This document shows, piece by piece, positions 56,524-64,000 of a stretch of 64,000 nt of DNA (positions within the stretch are counted from its first letter, which is position 1; every line of letters begins with the position of its first letter). The position numbers and the translations under genes were made by a program. The notes beneath the pieces were generated by a model that worked only from the letters and a program-made list of their open reading frames with translations, made no database searches and was not told where the DNA came from. The stretch is from contig NZ_JAVKDF010000010.1 of assembly GCF_040222385.1 (NCBI RefSeq), positions 1 through 64,000 on the forward strand, given 5' to 3'. Source of the stretch: Imperialibacter sp040222385. Its GTDB lineage: Bacteria; Bacteroidota; Bacteroidia; Cytophagales; Cyclobacteriaceae.

Positions 56524-56981
56524 GTTAACTTATCAAGTACCTGGTAAAGTGCTTTTTGTGTTTGTTTCAAATGGACGTCAAAGTTAGCCAATGCTATCAG
56601 ATAATTGGCAATGCAGCCTGCCAAAGAAAGACAACCGTAGAGGTAATTTTTGCCTGGCCCCAAGAAAATAAGCGTGAGCAGAAAAGTCAATAGGCACCAG
56701 AAAACCAGAAAGAAACGGGTGCTGGGAAAAAGGCGGTACTTTACCTGAATCAGTGAGCCTGTCGAAGTCTGATCGACAACACCCTCCGCCAGTGGAATGA
56801 AATTTTGAGGCTTGGCTACGTTCACTGAAACCCGGAACGATTTTTCGTAGACAAGGCCAGTAAATGAAAAGTCTTTTCCTGCGCTTGCTTCTGATTTAGT
56901 CTCCGTTTTTAAAAGAGCGATGATGCTGGCGGCCTTGGCCGATGAAACAATCGTCTCTCTTTCAAAAGGTACTAACCTCAT
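56520..56981 (-). CDS. Membrane hypothetical protein
   Basis: 153 residues with two membrane helices near the C-terminal half (about 89-108, FFLVFWCLLTFLLTLIFLG, and about 114-132). An N-terminal soluble part of about 85 residues shows alternating beta pattern. No recognised family. The 4-bp overlaps with ridA and gltX suggest co-translation; a structural role at the membrane cannot be inferred further. Confidence 0.8.
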   Translation of the reverse strand: MRLVPFERETIVSSAKAASIIALLKTETKSEASAGKDFSFTGLVYEKSFRVSVNVAKPQNFIPLAEGVVDQTSTGSLIQVKYRLFPSTRFFLVFWCLLTFLLTLIFLGPGKNYLYGCLSLAGCIANYLIALANFDVHLKQTQKALYQVLDKLT

Positions 56982-57361
56982 GCATCAATGCCGGCAATCA
57001 GGGAAATTTCAACCAGGGCGTCTTTGGGCAGCCTGGCCACCTCAACGGTTTCTCGTGCCGGGGGCTCACTCTTGAAGTATCCTCCGTAAATCTCATTTAT
57101 CACCGGGAAGTCGTTCATATCTTTGATAAAGATGGAACACTTTAGCACCTCTGCAAATGAAAGGCCTTCCTCTAAAAGGATGGCCTTAAGATTTTCCATG
57201 ACCAATTTGGTTTGTGATTTGATATCACCTGACTCAAACTGACCCGTAGCAGGGTTGATAGCCACCTGACCTGATACCAGCACAAGGTTGCCATATCTTA
57301 CCGCCTGGCTGTAAGGCCCGATAGGGGCCGGGGCGTTTTTAGTATAGACTATTTTCTTCAT
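56978..57361 (-). CDS. ridA: RidA family enamine/imine deaminase
   Basis: 127 residues, single Rid domain: APIGPYSQAVRYGNLVLVSGQ, the conserved PPARETVEVARLPKDALVEI with the key arginine in PPAR, and ISLIAGIDA at the end. It removes reactive 2-aminoacrylate-type intermediates. It lies between glmS (2-bp gap) and the membrane hypothetical (4-bp overlap) in the operon. Confidence 0.95.
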   Translation of the reverse strand: MKKIVYTKNAPAPIGPYSQAVRYGNLVLVSGQVAINPATGQFESGDIKSQTKLVMENLKAILLEEGLSFAEVLKCSIFIKDMNDFPVINEIYGGYFKSEPPARETVEVARLPKDALVEISLIAGIDA

Positions 57362-57363
57362 GC

Positions 57364-59214
57364 TTATTCAACAGTTACTGACTTGGCAAGGTTTCGTGGC
57401 TGGTCGACATTGCATCCCCTCATCACAGCAATGTGGTACGAAAGCAACTGCAGTGGAATAACAGATACCAATGGCATCAGCGCTTCAGAAGTGTGAGGCA
57501 CTTCAATGACAAAATCTGCTATCTCTTTGATGGTTTCCTCTCCTTCGGTAACTATGGCAATTACTTTCCCTTTTCTTGCCTTGACCTCTTGTATGTTGGA
57601 AACAACTTTCTCATAAGAAGAATCCCTGGTGGCAATAAATACGACCGGCATTTCTTCGTCAATCAACGCAATAGGGCCATGCTTCATTTCCGCTGCCGGA
57701 TACCCTTCCGCATGGATATAGGAAATTTCCTTCAGTTTAAGTGCCCCCTCAAGTGCTACAGGGAAATTGTAGCCACGACCCAAATAGATGAAGTTCCTGG
57801 CGTCTTTGAAAAGCGCCGATATTTCTTTGATTTGATCGTTAACATCCAGCACCTTTTTGATTTTCGCCGGTATGCTTTCAAGCTCCACAAGCAATTCATG
57901 GTATTTGCTTTCAGTAATCGTGCCTTTGCGATGAGCGATCCGCAATGCCATCATAATAAGGACAGTCAGCTGGGCTGTAAAGGCTTTGGTACTGGCAACA
58001 CCAATCTCAGGGCCGGCATGCAAATAGGCTCCTTCATGAGTTATTCTCGAAATGGATGAACCTACCGCATTAACTACGCCAAGAATAATGGCACCTTTAG
58101 ATTTGGCCAGCTCAAGGGCGGCAAGTGTGTCGGCCGTTTCGCCCGACTGTGAAATGGCAATCACAATATCGCCTTCGTTAATGATCGGGTTCCTGTAACG
58201 GAATTCAGAGGCATACTCAACCTCCACAGGGATACGGCAAAAATCTTCAATAATGTATTCAGCAACGAGCCCTGCATGCCACGAAGTTCCACAGGCCACA
58301 ATTACTATTCTTTGGGCGTTAGTAAGTGCATTGGCATACTCATGAATACCGCCCAATACCAGTTTGCCTTCATCGGCTTTTAAACGGCCCCTCATACAGT
58401 CGGCGATGCTATTAGGCTGTTCAAATATTTCCTTAAGCATGAAATGCTCATAGCCACCTTTTTCGATGGCTTCAAGATTGAGGTCGAGTTCATGTACCTG
58501 AGGGTATTGTTCTACATCCTCAAGACTTTTGATGGTCATCTGATTGCCAGTGATAACCGCCATTTCTTCATCTTTCAAATACACCACCTTCTTGGTGTAT
58601 TCCACGATCGGCGTCGCATCGGAGGCGAGGAAGAAAGAGCCATCATCCTCTTTAATGCCGATAACAAGCGGGCTTCCTTTTCTGGCAGCGATTAAGGTGT
58701 CAGGATTATCTTTGGCGATTACTACAATAGCGTACGCACCTACCACTCTGGTCAGGGCAAGCCTTACGCCTTCCTCAAGAGAGCAATCTTCTGACGTAAT
58801 AATATAGTCAATAAAAGACGCCAGCACTTCTGTGTCGGTTTGGCTCTCAAATGTGTAACCCTTTTTTTGCAGCTCGGTTTTTATTGCAGCGTAATTTTCA
58901 ATAATGCCGTTATGCACCAGTGAAAGCCTGCCATTGTACGACTTGTGGGGGTGGGCATTGATGTCGCTGGGCTCACCGTGAGTAGCCCAACGTGTATGGC
59001 CAATTCCGATGCCGGATTTAGGGCTTTTGCCGTCTATCAGATTTTCAAGTTCTTTGACCTTGCCCTGCTTTTTGTATATTTTGATGTCGGCAACCGAGTT
59101 GTCGAATAACGCAACTCCAGCACTGTCGTAACCTCTGTATTCAAGTCTTTTGAGGCCTTTGATGAGAATTGGCAATGCTTGCTCTTTTCCCTTGTAGGCA
59201 ACAATTCCACACAT
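57364..59214 (-). CDS. glmS: Glutamine-fructose-6-phosphate aminotransferase (isomerising)
   Basis: 616 residues, full length. The N-terminal nucleophile cysteine follows the initiator Met (MCGIVAYKG); the glutaminase domain includes GIGHTRWATHGEP. Two SIS isomerase domains follow (about 290-430 and 460-600, with CGTSWHAGLVAEY, SQSGETADTLAAL and the C-terminal NLAKSVTVE). It makes glucosamine-6-phosphate for peptidoglycan and LPS. Placed 3 bp after the DUF4270 gene; no glmS ribozyme can occur within so short a gap. Confidence 0.98.
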   Translation of the reverse strand: MCGIVAYKGKEQALPILIKGLKRLEYRGYDSAGVALFDNSVADIKIYKKQGKVKELENLIDGKSPKSGIGIGHTRWATHGEPSDINAHPHKSYNGRLSLVHNGIIENYAAIKTELQKKGYTFESQTDTEVLASFIDYIITSEDCSLEEGVRLALTRVVGAYAIVVIAKDNPDTLIAARKGSPLVIGIKEDDGSFFLASDATPIVEYTKKVVYLKDEEMAVITGNQMTIKSLEDVEQYPQVHELDLNLEAIEKGGYEHFMLKEIFEQPNSIADCMRGRLKADEGKLVLGGIHEYANALTNAQRIVIVACGTSWHAGLVAEYIIEDFCRIPVEVEYASEFRYRNPIINEGDIVIAISQSGETADTLAALELAKSKGAIILGVVNAVGSSISRITHEGAYLHAGPEIGVASTKAFTAQLTVLIMMALRIAHRKGTITESKYHELLVELESIPAKIKKVLDVNDQIKEISALFKDARNFIYLGRGYNFPVALEGALKLKEISYIHAEGYPAAEMKHGPIALIDEEMPVVFIATRDSSYEKVVSNIQEVKARKGKVIAIVTEGEETIKEIADFVIEVPHTSEALMPLVSVIPLQLLSYHIAVMRGCNVDQPRNLAKSVTVE

Positions 59215-59217
59215 AGC

Positions 59218-60531
59218 TTATTGTAATCTTGTATAGTAAATTTTTAACTGGATGCTGTCTTTGGGCACAACAAACCTGCTTAAGCTCGTAACATCATTGG
59301 TGCCAGGATAAATGAGCAGATCGTTTGTGTTAATTATGCTATCACGCAAGAGCTGAAAGAAAAAAGTCGGCGTACCGCTGTATGACCTGGAAGCCGAGTC
59401 GTACAGTGGAAACAGGGGGCGAGGCGAACTGGGATTGCCGTAGCTGACATCGCTTAGAATAACATGATTGGCAATTCGGTTAGCCAGGCCAATGTTTGCC
59501 CCAATTATTTTATTCGTACTATCAGCAAATATATACATAAAGCTATTTGGGGGCATGATTCGATAGTCGACCGAAGTCAATTCATCAATAGCCCCGAGCT
59601 TTATCTCAGCACGATTGACGATAATATTGCCCAGAGAATCCACAAACTTTCTGAACGGTCTGAGTGAAAGCTTGGTATAAATACCTGTTCCTCCCTGAAG
59701 ATACATGTGACCTGATGGAGGAATAAACTCGTCGCTCTGCTCTACCAGGGCTCCCAGCTCGGTGCCTGCTCTATCTGCGGTAACGCCGTTGTATCGTACC
59801 GTGGCGCCAAAGTTCAGCGAATAAACCAATGAATCAGCGCCGTCAGGTACATGATAGTGAACATTTACTTTAGAGTTTTCGGGGTGGAAACCAAAAATGA
59901 GTGTATTGTCTGCCCCCGGGATCAGAGCAAAGCCTTTTATCTCATTTTCCAGCTCAGAAACTGTTGTTCCATTTCTAACAATACTAAAGAAGTTGCTGGC
60001 CCATGCCGGAGTCGCCTTTATCCTTATTACTGTGTCTTTTGTCGGCGAATAAAAGAATTTTTTGGACGCAGCCGGCGTACGTGACAGGTACTTTGTTGAG
60101 TCATCCGTATAGTAGCTAACCCCGGAATACAGTGTGTCCGATAGCTGATAAACGTTAATGGTCTGAAACGTGCTACCGTATTCGCCATAAATATAACTCA
60201 ACTCAAAATCAAACATGATTGAGTCAAGAACGCCCTTGTCGTTGATGGCAACAAGCTCGCCGTTTCTCGTTACCTGCGAAAAGGACTTAGCGGTAATGTC
60301 TCCAAAGAATGGATCTTTAAACCTTCCAACGAGCAGCCTTGAGTCGTTGGTTGTATTTATACTGTCAAAAAGAATAACAGAAGATGGAAGAGTAAAAACC
60401 TCCTCATAAACACCTACATTGTTTTCGTTTGGATTAAGCTCCAACCCTACTTCACTTGGGCTTTCACACCCAAAAAGCATTAGGGCTGCTCCAAAGAGCA
60501 ACCCTGATGCAGTCCTACCCTGCAAGTTCAT
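59218..60531 (-). CDS. DUF4270 lipoprotein
   Basis: 437 residues with a lipoprotein signal (lipobox LFGC, C22, followed by ESPSEVGLELNP). The family hallmark region GLELNPNENNVGVY and the SSVILFDSINTTNDSRLLVGRFKDPFFGDITAKSF segment (partly) are seen, with a long beta-rich body. DUF4270 lipoproteins are widespread in Bacteroidota outer membranes; the function is unknown, although the location beside glycogen-synthase-like and glmS genes is recurrent in my experience of these genomes (unchecked). Its start overlaps the preceding gene by 17 bp. Confidence 0.9.
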   Translation of the reverse strand: MNLQGRTASGLLFGAALMLFGCESPSEVGLELNPNENNVGVYEEVFTLPSSVILFDSINTTNDSRLLVGRFKDPFFGDITAKSFSQVTRNGELVAINDKGVLDSIMFDFELSYIYGEYGSTFQTINVYQLSDTLYSGVSYYTDDSTKYLSRTPAASKKFFYSPTKDTVIRIKATPAWASNFFSIVRNGTTVSELENEIKGFALIPGADNTLIFGFHPENSKVNVHYHVPDGADSLVYSLNFGATVRYNGVTADRAGTELGALVEQSDEFIPPSGHMYLQGGTGIYTKLSLRPFRKFVDSLGNIIVNRAEIKLGAIDELTSVDYRIMPPNSFMYIFADSTNKIIGANIGLANRIANHVILSDVSYGNPSSPRPLFPLYDSASRSYSGTPTFFFQLLRDSIINTNDLLIYPGTNDVTSLSRFVVPKDSIQLKIYYTRLQ

Positions 60532-61327
60532 TATATAGATTGTAGTGTCTGTCTAAAAAGTTTTCGTCATTTTCGATAACGTTGAATTTCTTTTCTTTGG
60601 ATAATTCGTTGGTTAAATTATTCAGGCTTTCGCTTTCTTCTTCTTCTGCTCTGATGACAGCGTCCGAATATTCAATACCCATCTTAATAAAACCTTCGTA
60701 ATCTGCAGACTTAAGTGGATTCAACATGCTGTCCTCGATGTCAATCATTTTCACCTTTTCAAGCAGGTTGTCCCCAAACTTGAAAGAGAAAGCGTTGTCG
60801 TATATTGTCAAGACACACTTAGCCGTCTGAAAGATGGGATCATTCTTGTAAGTTGTTTTTACATACAAAGGAATCAGGCTTGTCATCCAGTCGTTGCAGT
60901 GGATAATATCTGGTGCCCAACCCAATTTCTTAACCGTTTCGAGCACACCCTTGCAGAAGAAAATAGCTCTTTCATCATTATCGCTATAGAATTTATCTTC
61001 TTTGTCATGAAACACAGACTTTCTGTGGAAGTAATCTTCATTATCGATGAAGTATACCTGTAATTTAGCGTTCGGGATAGAAGCAACCTTAATAACAAGA
61101 GGCTTCTCCTCATCTCCCACGGCAATGTTAATGCCGGACAATCTTACTACTTCATGCAGTCTGTTTTTTCGCTCGTTGATCAACCCAAAACGTGGAACAA
61201 GAATCCTGATTTCCATGCCTCTTTCCTGCATCGCTTGCGGCAGTCTTCTCACGAATTCTGCTACTTGAGTTGTTTGAAGAAAGGGATTGATTTCGCTGGC
61301 TACGTATAGAATGCGAAGTTTTGCCAT
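60515..61327 (-). CDS. Glycogen/starch synthase N-terminal-like protein (GT5, single domain)
   Basis: 270 residues, about half of a normal GT5 glycogen synthase: only the N-terminal Rossmann domain (LRILYVASEINPF; HCNDWMTSLIPLYVK). The C-terminal ADP-glucose-binding domain is missing, and the conserved KxGG loop is replaced by QTTQ. It therefore cannot be a normal glycogen synthase. Short proteins of this type occur in Bacteroidota next to DUF4270. Possible roles are regulatory or sugar binding. First gene of the operon, divergent from panC; a -7-like box lies 40 bp upstream. Confidence 0.9.
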   Translation of the reverse strand: MAKLRILYVASEINPFLQTTQVAEFVRRLPQAMQERGMEIRILVPRFGLINERKNRLHEVVRLSGINIAVGDEEKPLVIKVASIPNAKLQVYFIDNEDYFHRKSVFHDKEDKFYSDNDERAIFFCKGVLETVKKLGWAPDIIHCNDWMTSLIPLYVKTTYKNDPIFQTAKCVLTIYDNAFSFKFGDNLLEKVKMIDIEDSMLNPLKSADYEGFIKMGIEYSDAVIRAEEEESESLNNLTNELSKEKKFNVIENDENFLDRHYNLYNELAG

Positions 61328-61366
61328 AAGAGTATTGATTTATATTTGACGGAACAAAACGAGCCA

Positions 61367-61374
61367 CAAAAGTA
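61367..61374 (-). promoter_or_regulatory. Possible Bacteroidota -7 promoter box of the eight-gene operon
   Basis: On the minus strand this reads TACTTTTG, matching the Bacteroidota -7 consensus TAnnTTTG, about 40 bp upstream of the glycogen-synthase-like start. I do not find a convincing -33 TTTG at the right distance, so this is tentative. Confidence 0.3.
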
Positions 61375-61455
61375 CAAAAAAATAACGTGCTTTCCATACA
61401 TATTCCCTTTTATAACTTAGTTTTGCTGCCCTTTAGCTCACTCATAATCAGTGCT

Positions 61456-62313
61456 GTGGAGATAGTAACGTCCCCTGTAGAATGTCGAAAAAAGATACTT
61501 TCTCTGACTGTGGAGGGGAAAAACATAGGGTTTGTTCCTACGATGGGGGCCTTGCACGATGGGCACATGGAGCTGGTCAGACAAGCAAAGTTGTCCTGTG
61601 ATTTTGTTGTGGTTAGCATCTTTGTAAATCGAACACAGTTCAACAACGAAGAGGACTTCAAGAAATACCCAAAGTCATTTGATAGTGATGCAGAGAAGCT
61701 GAGGCAGTCGGGATGTGACATCGTTTTTGCGCCGGGAGATAGTGATATGTACCCTGGCACTCCTGAGGTGAAAATAACTTTCCCCCGCCTGCAAAAACCT
61801 ATGGAGGGGCGCTATCGCCCGGGTCATTTTGAGGGTGTTGCCCTTGTCGTTTCGAAGCTGCTGCACCTGGTGCCGGCACAAAAGGCCTTTTTCGGCAGGA
61901 AGGATTGGCAGCAGGTGCTTATTATTAAGCAGTTGGTCAGAGATTTACACTTCTTCTCAGAAATTATTTCTGTGCCGACAGTGAGAGAGCCAGATGGGTT
62001 GGCTATGTCTTCAAGAAATCAACTTTTGAGTGAGAAGGAACGATCGTTGGCGGTGATTTTCAGCAAAAGCCTGTATATGGCGAGAGAAAAACTTCTTGCG
62101 GGAGAGAGTGTAGAGGGAGCAGTTGCTTCCGTCAGGCAAGCATTTGATCGCCTGCCGGAAGTAAGACTGGAATACTTTGAAATAGCGAATCGTGAAACTT
62201 TAGAGCCTGTACAAAGTGTTGAGACGAATATACCTGTTTCCTTGTTCATTGCGGGGTATGTGGGGGGCGTTCGATTGATTGATAATATCTTCCTTCAGGA
62301 AGAAACTGAATAA
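61456..62313 (+). CDS. panC: Pantothenate synthetase (pantoate-beta-alanine ligase)
   Basis: 285 residues if started at the GTG at 61456 (MEIVTSPVECRKK), which fits family length; the ORF extends upstream to 61387 but that hydrophobic stretch is not part of the enzyme. Motifs: FVPTMGALHDGHMELV (HxGH-type), KDWQQV and SSRNQLLS. It joins pantoate and beta-alanine using ATP. The panD gene that supplies beta-alanine follows after 4 bp, and the two start the operon panC-panD-YbhN-like-rfaE2. Confidence 0.96.
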   Translation: MEIVTSPVECRKKILSLTVEGKNIGFVPTMGALHDGHMELVRQAKLSCDFVVVSIFVNRTQFNNEEDFKKYPKSFDSDAEKLRQSGCDIVFAPGDSDMYPGTPEVKITFPRLQKPMEGRYRPGHFEGVALVVSKLLHLVPAQKAFFGRKDWQQVLIIKQLVRDLHFFSEIISVPTVREPDGLAMSSRNQLLSEKERSLAVIFSKSLYMAREKLLAGESVEGAVASVRQAFDRLPEVRLEYFEIANRETLEPVQSVETNIPVSLFIAGYVGGVRLIDNIFLQEETE

Positions 62314-62317
62314 GAAA

Positions 62318-62668
62318 ATGCAGATTGAAATTCTTAAGTCAAAAATTCACAGAGTTCGAATTACTCAGGCGGAGCTTCACTATGTGGGCAGCATCACAAT
62401 TGATGAAGACCTGATGAAGGCTGCCAACCTTATTGAGAATGAGAAGGTGCAGGTCGTGAATGTTAACAATGGTGAACGCCTTGAAACCTATGTGATTAAG
62501 GGAGATGCCGGAAGTGGGGAGATTTGCCTCAATGGGCCGGCAGCCCGAAAGGCGCAGGTAGGCGACGTCGTAATAATCATTTCCTACTGTCACCTGGATT
62601 TTGAAGAGGCTAAAGCTTTTAAGCCGACACTCATTTTCCCTGACGACAATAACAAACTAATCAGTTGA
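62318..62668 (+). CDS. panD: Aspartate 1-decarboxylase (pyruvoyl enzyme)
   Basis: 116 residues from the ATG at 62318, the usual length; an in-frame ORF extends upstream to 62279 but overlaps panC needlessly. The self-processing site G24-S25 is in HYVGSITID and gives the pyruvoyl cofactor; AARKAQVGDVVIIISY is also typical. It makes beta-alanine for panC. The stop overlaps the start of the next gene (TTGA). Confidence 0.97.
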   Translation: MQIEILKSKIHRVRITQAELHYVGSITIDEDLMKAANLIENEKVQVVNVNNGERLETYVIKGDAGSGEICLNGPAARKAQVGDVVIIISYCHLDFEEAKAFKPTLIFPDDNNKLIS

Positions 62669-63690
62669 GAAAAACTATCACCAGTGTTGTCCGATACGTT
62701 TTAACCCTCGCCCTTGCCTTTGCTCTCCTTTGGTGGCTTTTTAAGGACATCGACCTGGATGACTTCATGTCACGGCTTAACAAGGTAGAATACGGCTGGG
62801 TGTACCTGTCTATTGGCATATCTTTTTTTGGTTATTGGGTAAGGGCCTACAGATGGAACCTGCTGTTCAAGTCTCTTGATGTATCGGTTAGTACTTTCAG
62901 GCTATTTTTAGCAGTCATGGTAGGTTATTTGGCCAACATGGCGTTTCCCAGGATGGGGGAGGTTAGCCGATGTGCTATCCTCAGAAGGACAGACAACATC
63001 CCCATGTCTACCTCCATAGGCACTGTGGTTACAGAGAGAGGGGTTGATCTAATCTCCCTCTTATCGGTGCTGGCAGGCGCTATGCTAGTCGAGTTTGGTA
63101 AAATATCGTCGTTGCTTGGCGATATGTTCAGCAGACTATGGGCAGGGCTTTCGGCCACGCAACTAATCATTACGGTGGTGATTATTGCTACAGTGGTTGT
63201 TCTTATCTATTTTATGATCAAAAGGTTTCAAAAAATGCCGGCCTTTGCAAAGCTGAAGGAATTCCTCGTCAACCTGGGTCATGGTATCGGCAGCATAACT
63301 AAACTCAAGTCGCCTACTCTTTTTGTTCTCAGTACGGTGGCCATGTGGTTGAGTTACTTTTTCATGTCTTATGTAATCGTCTTTTCTATGGAGGAGACAG
63401 CATGGCTTGACTTAAAGGCAGGTCTGGTGCTATTGGCGATGGGTGGAATTGGCATGGCCATGCCAGTTCAGGGAGGAATTGGCACATATCATGCCTTTGT
63501 GGCAGGAATTTTACTGTGGTATGGCATCGGAGAGCAAACAGGCGTATTTTTTGCTACACTGCTTCATACGTCACAGGTCGTAACCATCCTGGTGTTGGGA
63601 GGCGTATCGATTCTTGTGGCAGTGCTTTTACCAGTAAAGAACCAAATTGAAAACAGCGTCGAAAATCAAGGATCGGAAGGCGGCAAGTAG
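62665..63690 (+). CDS. YbhN/LPG-synthase-TM-like (UPF0104) membrane protein
   Basis: 341 residues with about eight membrane helices. Family landmarks: FFGYWVRAYRWNLLF, GYLANMAFPRMGEVSRCAILRR, TVVTERGVDLISL and MGGIGMAMPVQGGIGTYHAFV. UPF0104 proteins belong to the lysylphosphatidylglycerol-synthase transmembrane superfamily and may flip or transport lipids. The start is TTG at 62665, overlapping the panD stop; a later ATG at residue 34 would cut the first helices. It precedes rfaE2, whose start lies inside this gene. Confidence 0.9.
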   Translation: MRKTITSVVRYVLTLALAFALLWWLFKDIDLDDFMSRLNKVEYGWVYLSIGISFFGYWVRAYRWNLLFKSLDVSVSTFRLFLAVMVGYLANMAFPRMGEVSRCAILRRTDNIPMSTSIGTVVTERGVDLISLLSVLAGAMLVEFGKISSLLGDMFSRLWAGLSATQLIITVVIIATVVVLIYFMIKRFQKMPAFAKLKEFLVNLGHGIGSITKLKSPTLFVLSTVAMWLSYFFMSYVIVFSMEETAWLDLKAGLVLLAMGGIGMAMPVQGGIGTYHAFVAGILLWYGIGEQTGVFFATLLHTSQVVTILVLGGVSILVAVLLPVKNQIENSVENQGSEGGK

Positions 63691-64000
63691 CCAGGTCGCT
63701 AGTTGGCATGCCGAAGGGCTTTCAGTGGTGTTTACCAATGGATGTTTCGACATCCTGCACCTTGGTCATGTCGACTATCTTGAAAGGGCGAGGCAACTTG
63801 GCGACAAGCTGGTAGTGGCGTTGAACACTGATGCGTCGGTTCAGCGACTGAAAGGGCCGGAAAGGCCTATCGTGAATGAGGCATCCAGGGCCAGGGTAAT
63901 GGCCGCTCTCGGTTTCGTCGATTTGGTGGTCTTTTTTGATGAGGAAACGCCGAAAGAGCTGATCGAAGCCCTTCAACCAGATATTTTAGTGAAAGGCGGT
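63647..64000 (+). CDS. rfaE2: D-glycero-beta-D-manno-heptose 1-phosphate adenylyltransferase (3' end outside window)
   Basis: The frame runs from TTG at 63647 to the window edge (118 codons, no stop). It encodes MKTASKIKDR, then the nucleotidyltransferase motif FTNGCFDILHLGHVDYL (HxGH), RLKGPERP and, at the edge, PDILVKGG. This matches RfaE domain II / HldE C-terminal domain, which makes ADP-heptose for LPS core. The start TTG lies 44 bp inside the upstream UPF0104 gene, in another frame. No ATG in frame lies nearer the family start. Confidence 0.92.
   Translation, partial: MKTASKIKDRKAASSQVASWHAEGLSVVFTNGCFDILHLGHVDYLERARQLGDKLVVALNTDASVQRLKGPERPIVNEASRARVMAALGFVDLVVFFDEETPKELIEALQPDILVKGG

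Noticed and set aside
57433..58059. A 208-codon plus-strand open frame within glmS
   Set aside because: Antisense shadow of an unmistakable glmS gene; composition is odd and no motifs are seen.
59214..59218. glmS ribozyme upstream of glmS
   Set aside because: The gap to the preceding gene is only 3 bp, leaving no space for the ribozyme, which is a Gram-positive feature anyway.
1..64000. CRISPR arrays, tRNA and rRNA genes
   Set aside because: No regular short direct repeats with spacers, and no tRNA cloverleaf or rRNA-like stretches were recognised by eye; a tRNAscan or Infernal run would be decisive.

Overview
The window looks like the chromosome of a Bacteroidota bacterium, most likely a marine-type Cytophagales member. 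The evidence is a type IX secretion (T9SS) C-terminal sorting domain of type A (end of the giant gene at 2-11035) and of type B (25333-26535), a PorP/SprF-family protein, a DUF4270 lipoprotein, a DUF1501/DUF1800 pair, LytTR/LytS-type two-component genes, a short glycogen-synthase-like protein, and mostly weak Shine-Dalgarno signals. No rRNA, tRNA, CRISPR array or phage region was found. One insertion sequence and one gene remnant are the only clear mobile or decayed elements.

Layout. 1-11 kb: the 3' part of a giant multidomain T9SS-secreted adhesin. 11-16.5 kb: orphan HPt and receiver proteins, a rhomboid protease, citrate synthase, a prohibitin-like protein and a GH16-fold protein that has lost its catalytic glutamates. 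16.6-22 kb: a secreted hypothetical, a membrane histidine kinase and an exported TPR-CHAT protein. 22-29 kb: a tight four-gene minus-strand operon (S74 autoprotease-type fibre protein, type B sorting-domain protein, PorP/SprF, TPR-propeller-OmpA-LysM protein) that looks like a dedicated cell-surface assembly unit. 29-42 kb: a lipoprotein, DUF1501/DUF1800, VOC protein, permease remnant, serine hydrolase, cyclophilin, ArsC-like protein, an FtsX/MacB permease and a LytS/LytR pair.

42-52 kb is a carbohydrate- and redox-flavoured region: a secreted beta-helix protein, a PQQ propeller with an inserted cytochrome c, an MBL-fold hydrolase, a GMC oxidoreductase with a Cx5Cx3C iron-sulfur-type motif, a Tat-exported TIM-barrel isomerase-like protein and an SGNH esterase. 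An IS-type transposase with candidate 12-bp terminal repeats lies at 52.3-53.9 kb.

54-61.3 kb is one compact minus-strand operon of eight genes (glycogen-synthase-like, DUF4270, glmS, ridA, membrane hypothetical, gltX, small hypothetical, AIM24-like). Diverging from it is a plus-strand operon: panC, panD, a YbhN/LPG-synthase-like membrane protein and the start of rfaE2, which uses a TTG start inside the preceding gene and runs off the window.

Most interesting points: the S74/type-B/PorP/OmpA-LysM operon with its exported CHAT neighbour; the iron-sulfur-type GMC oxidoreductase without its usual small subunit; the catalytically dead GH16 protein; a perfect 25-bp inverted repeat at 51423-51479; and an exact tandem duplication inside the giant adhesin.
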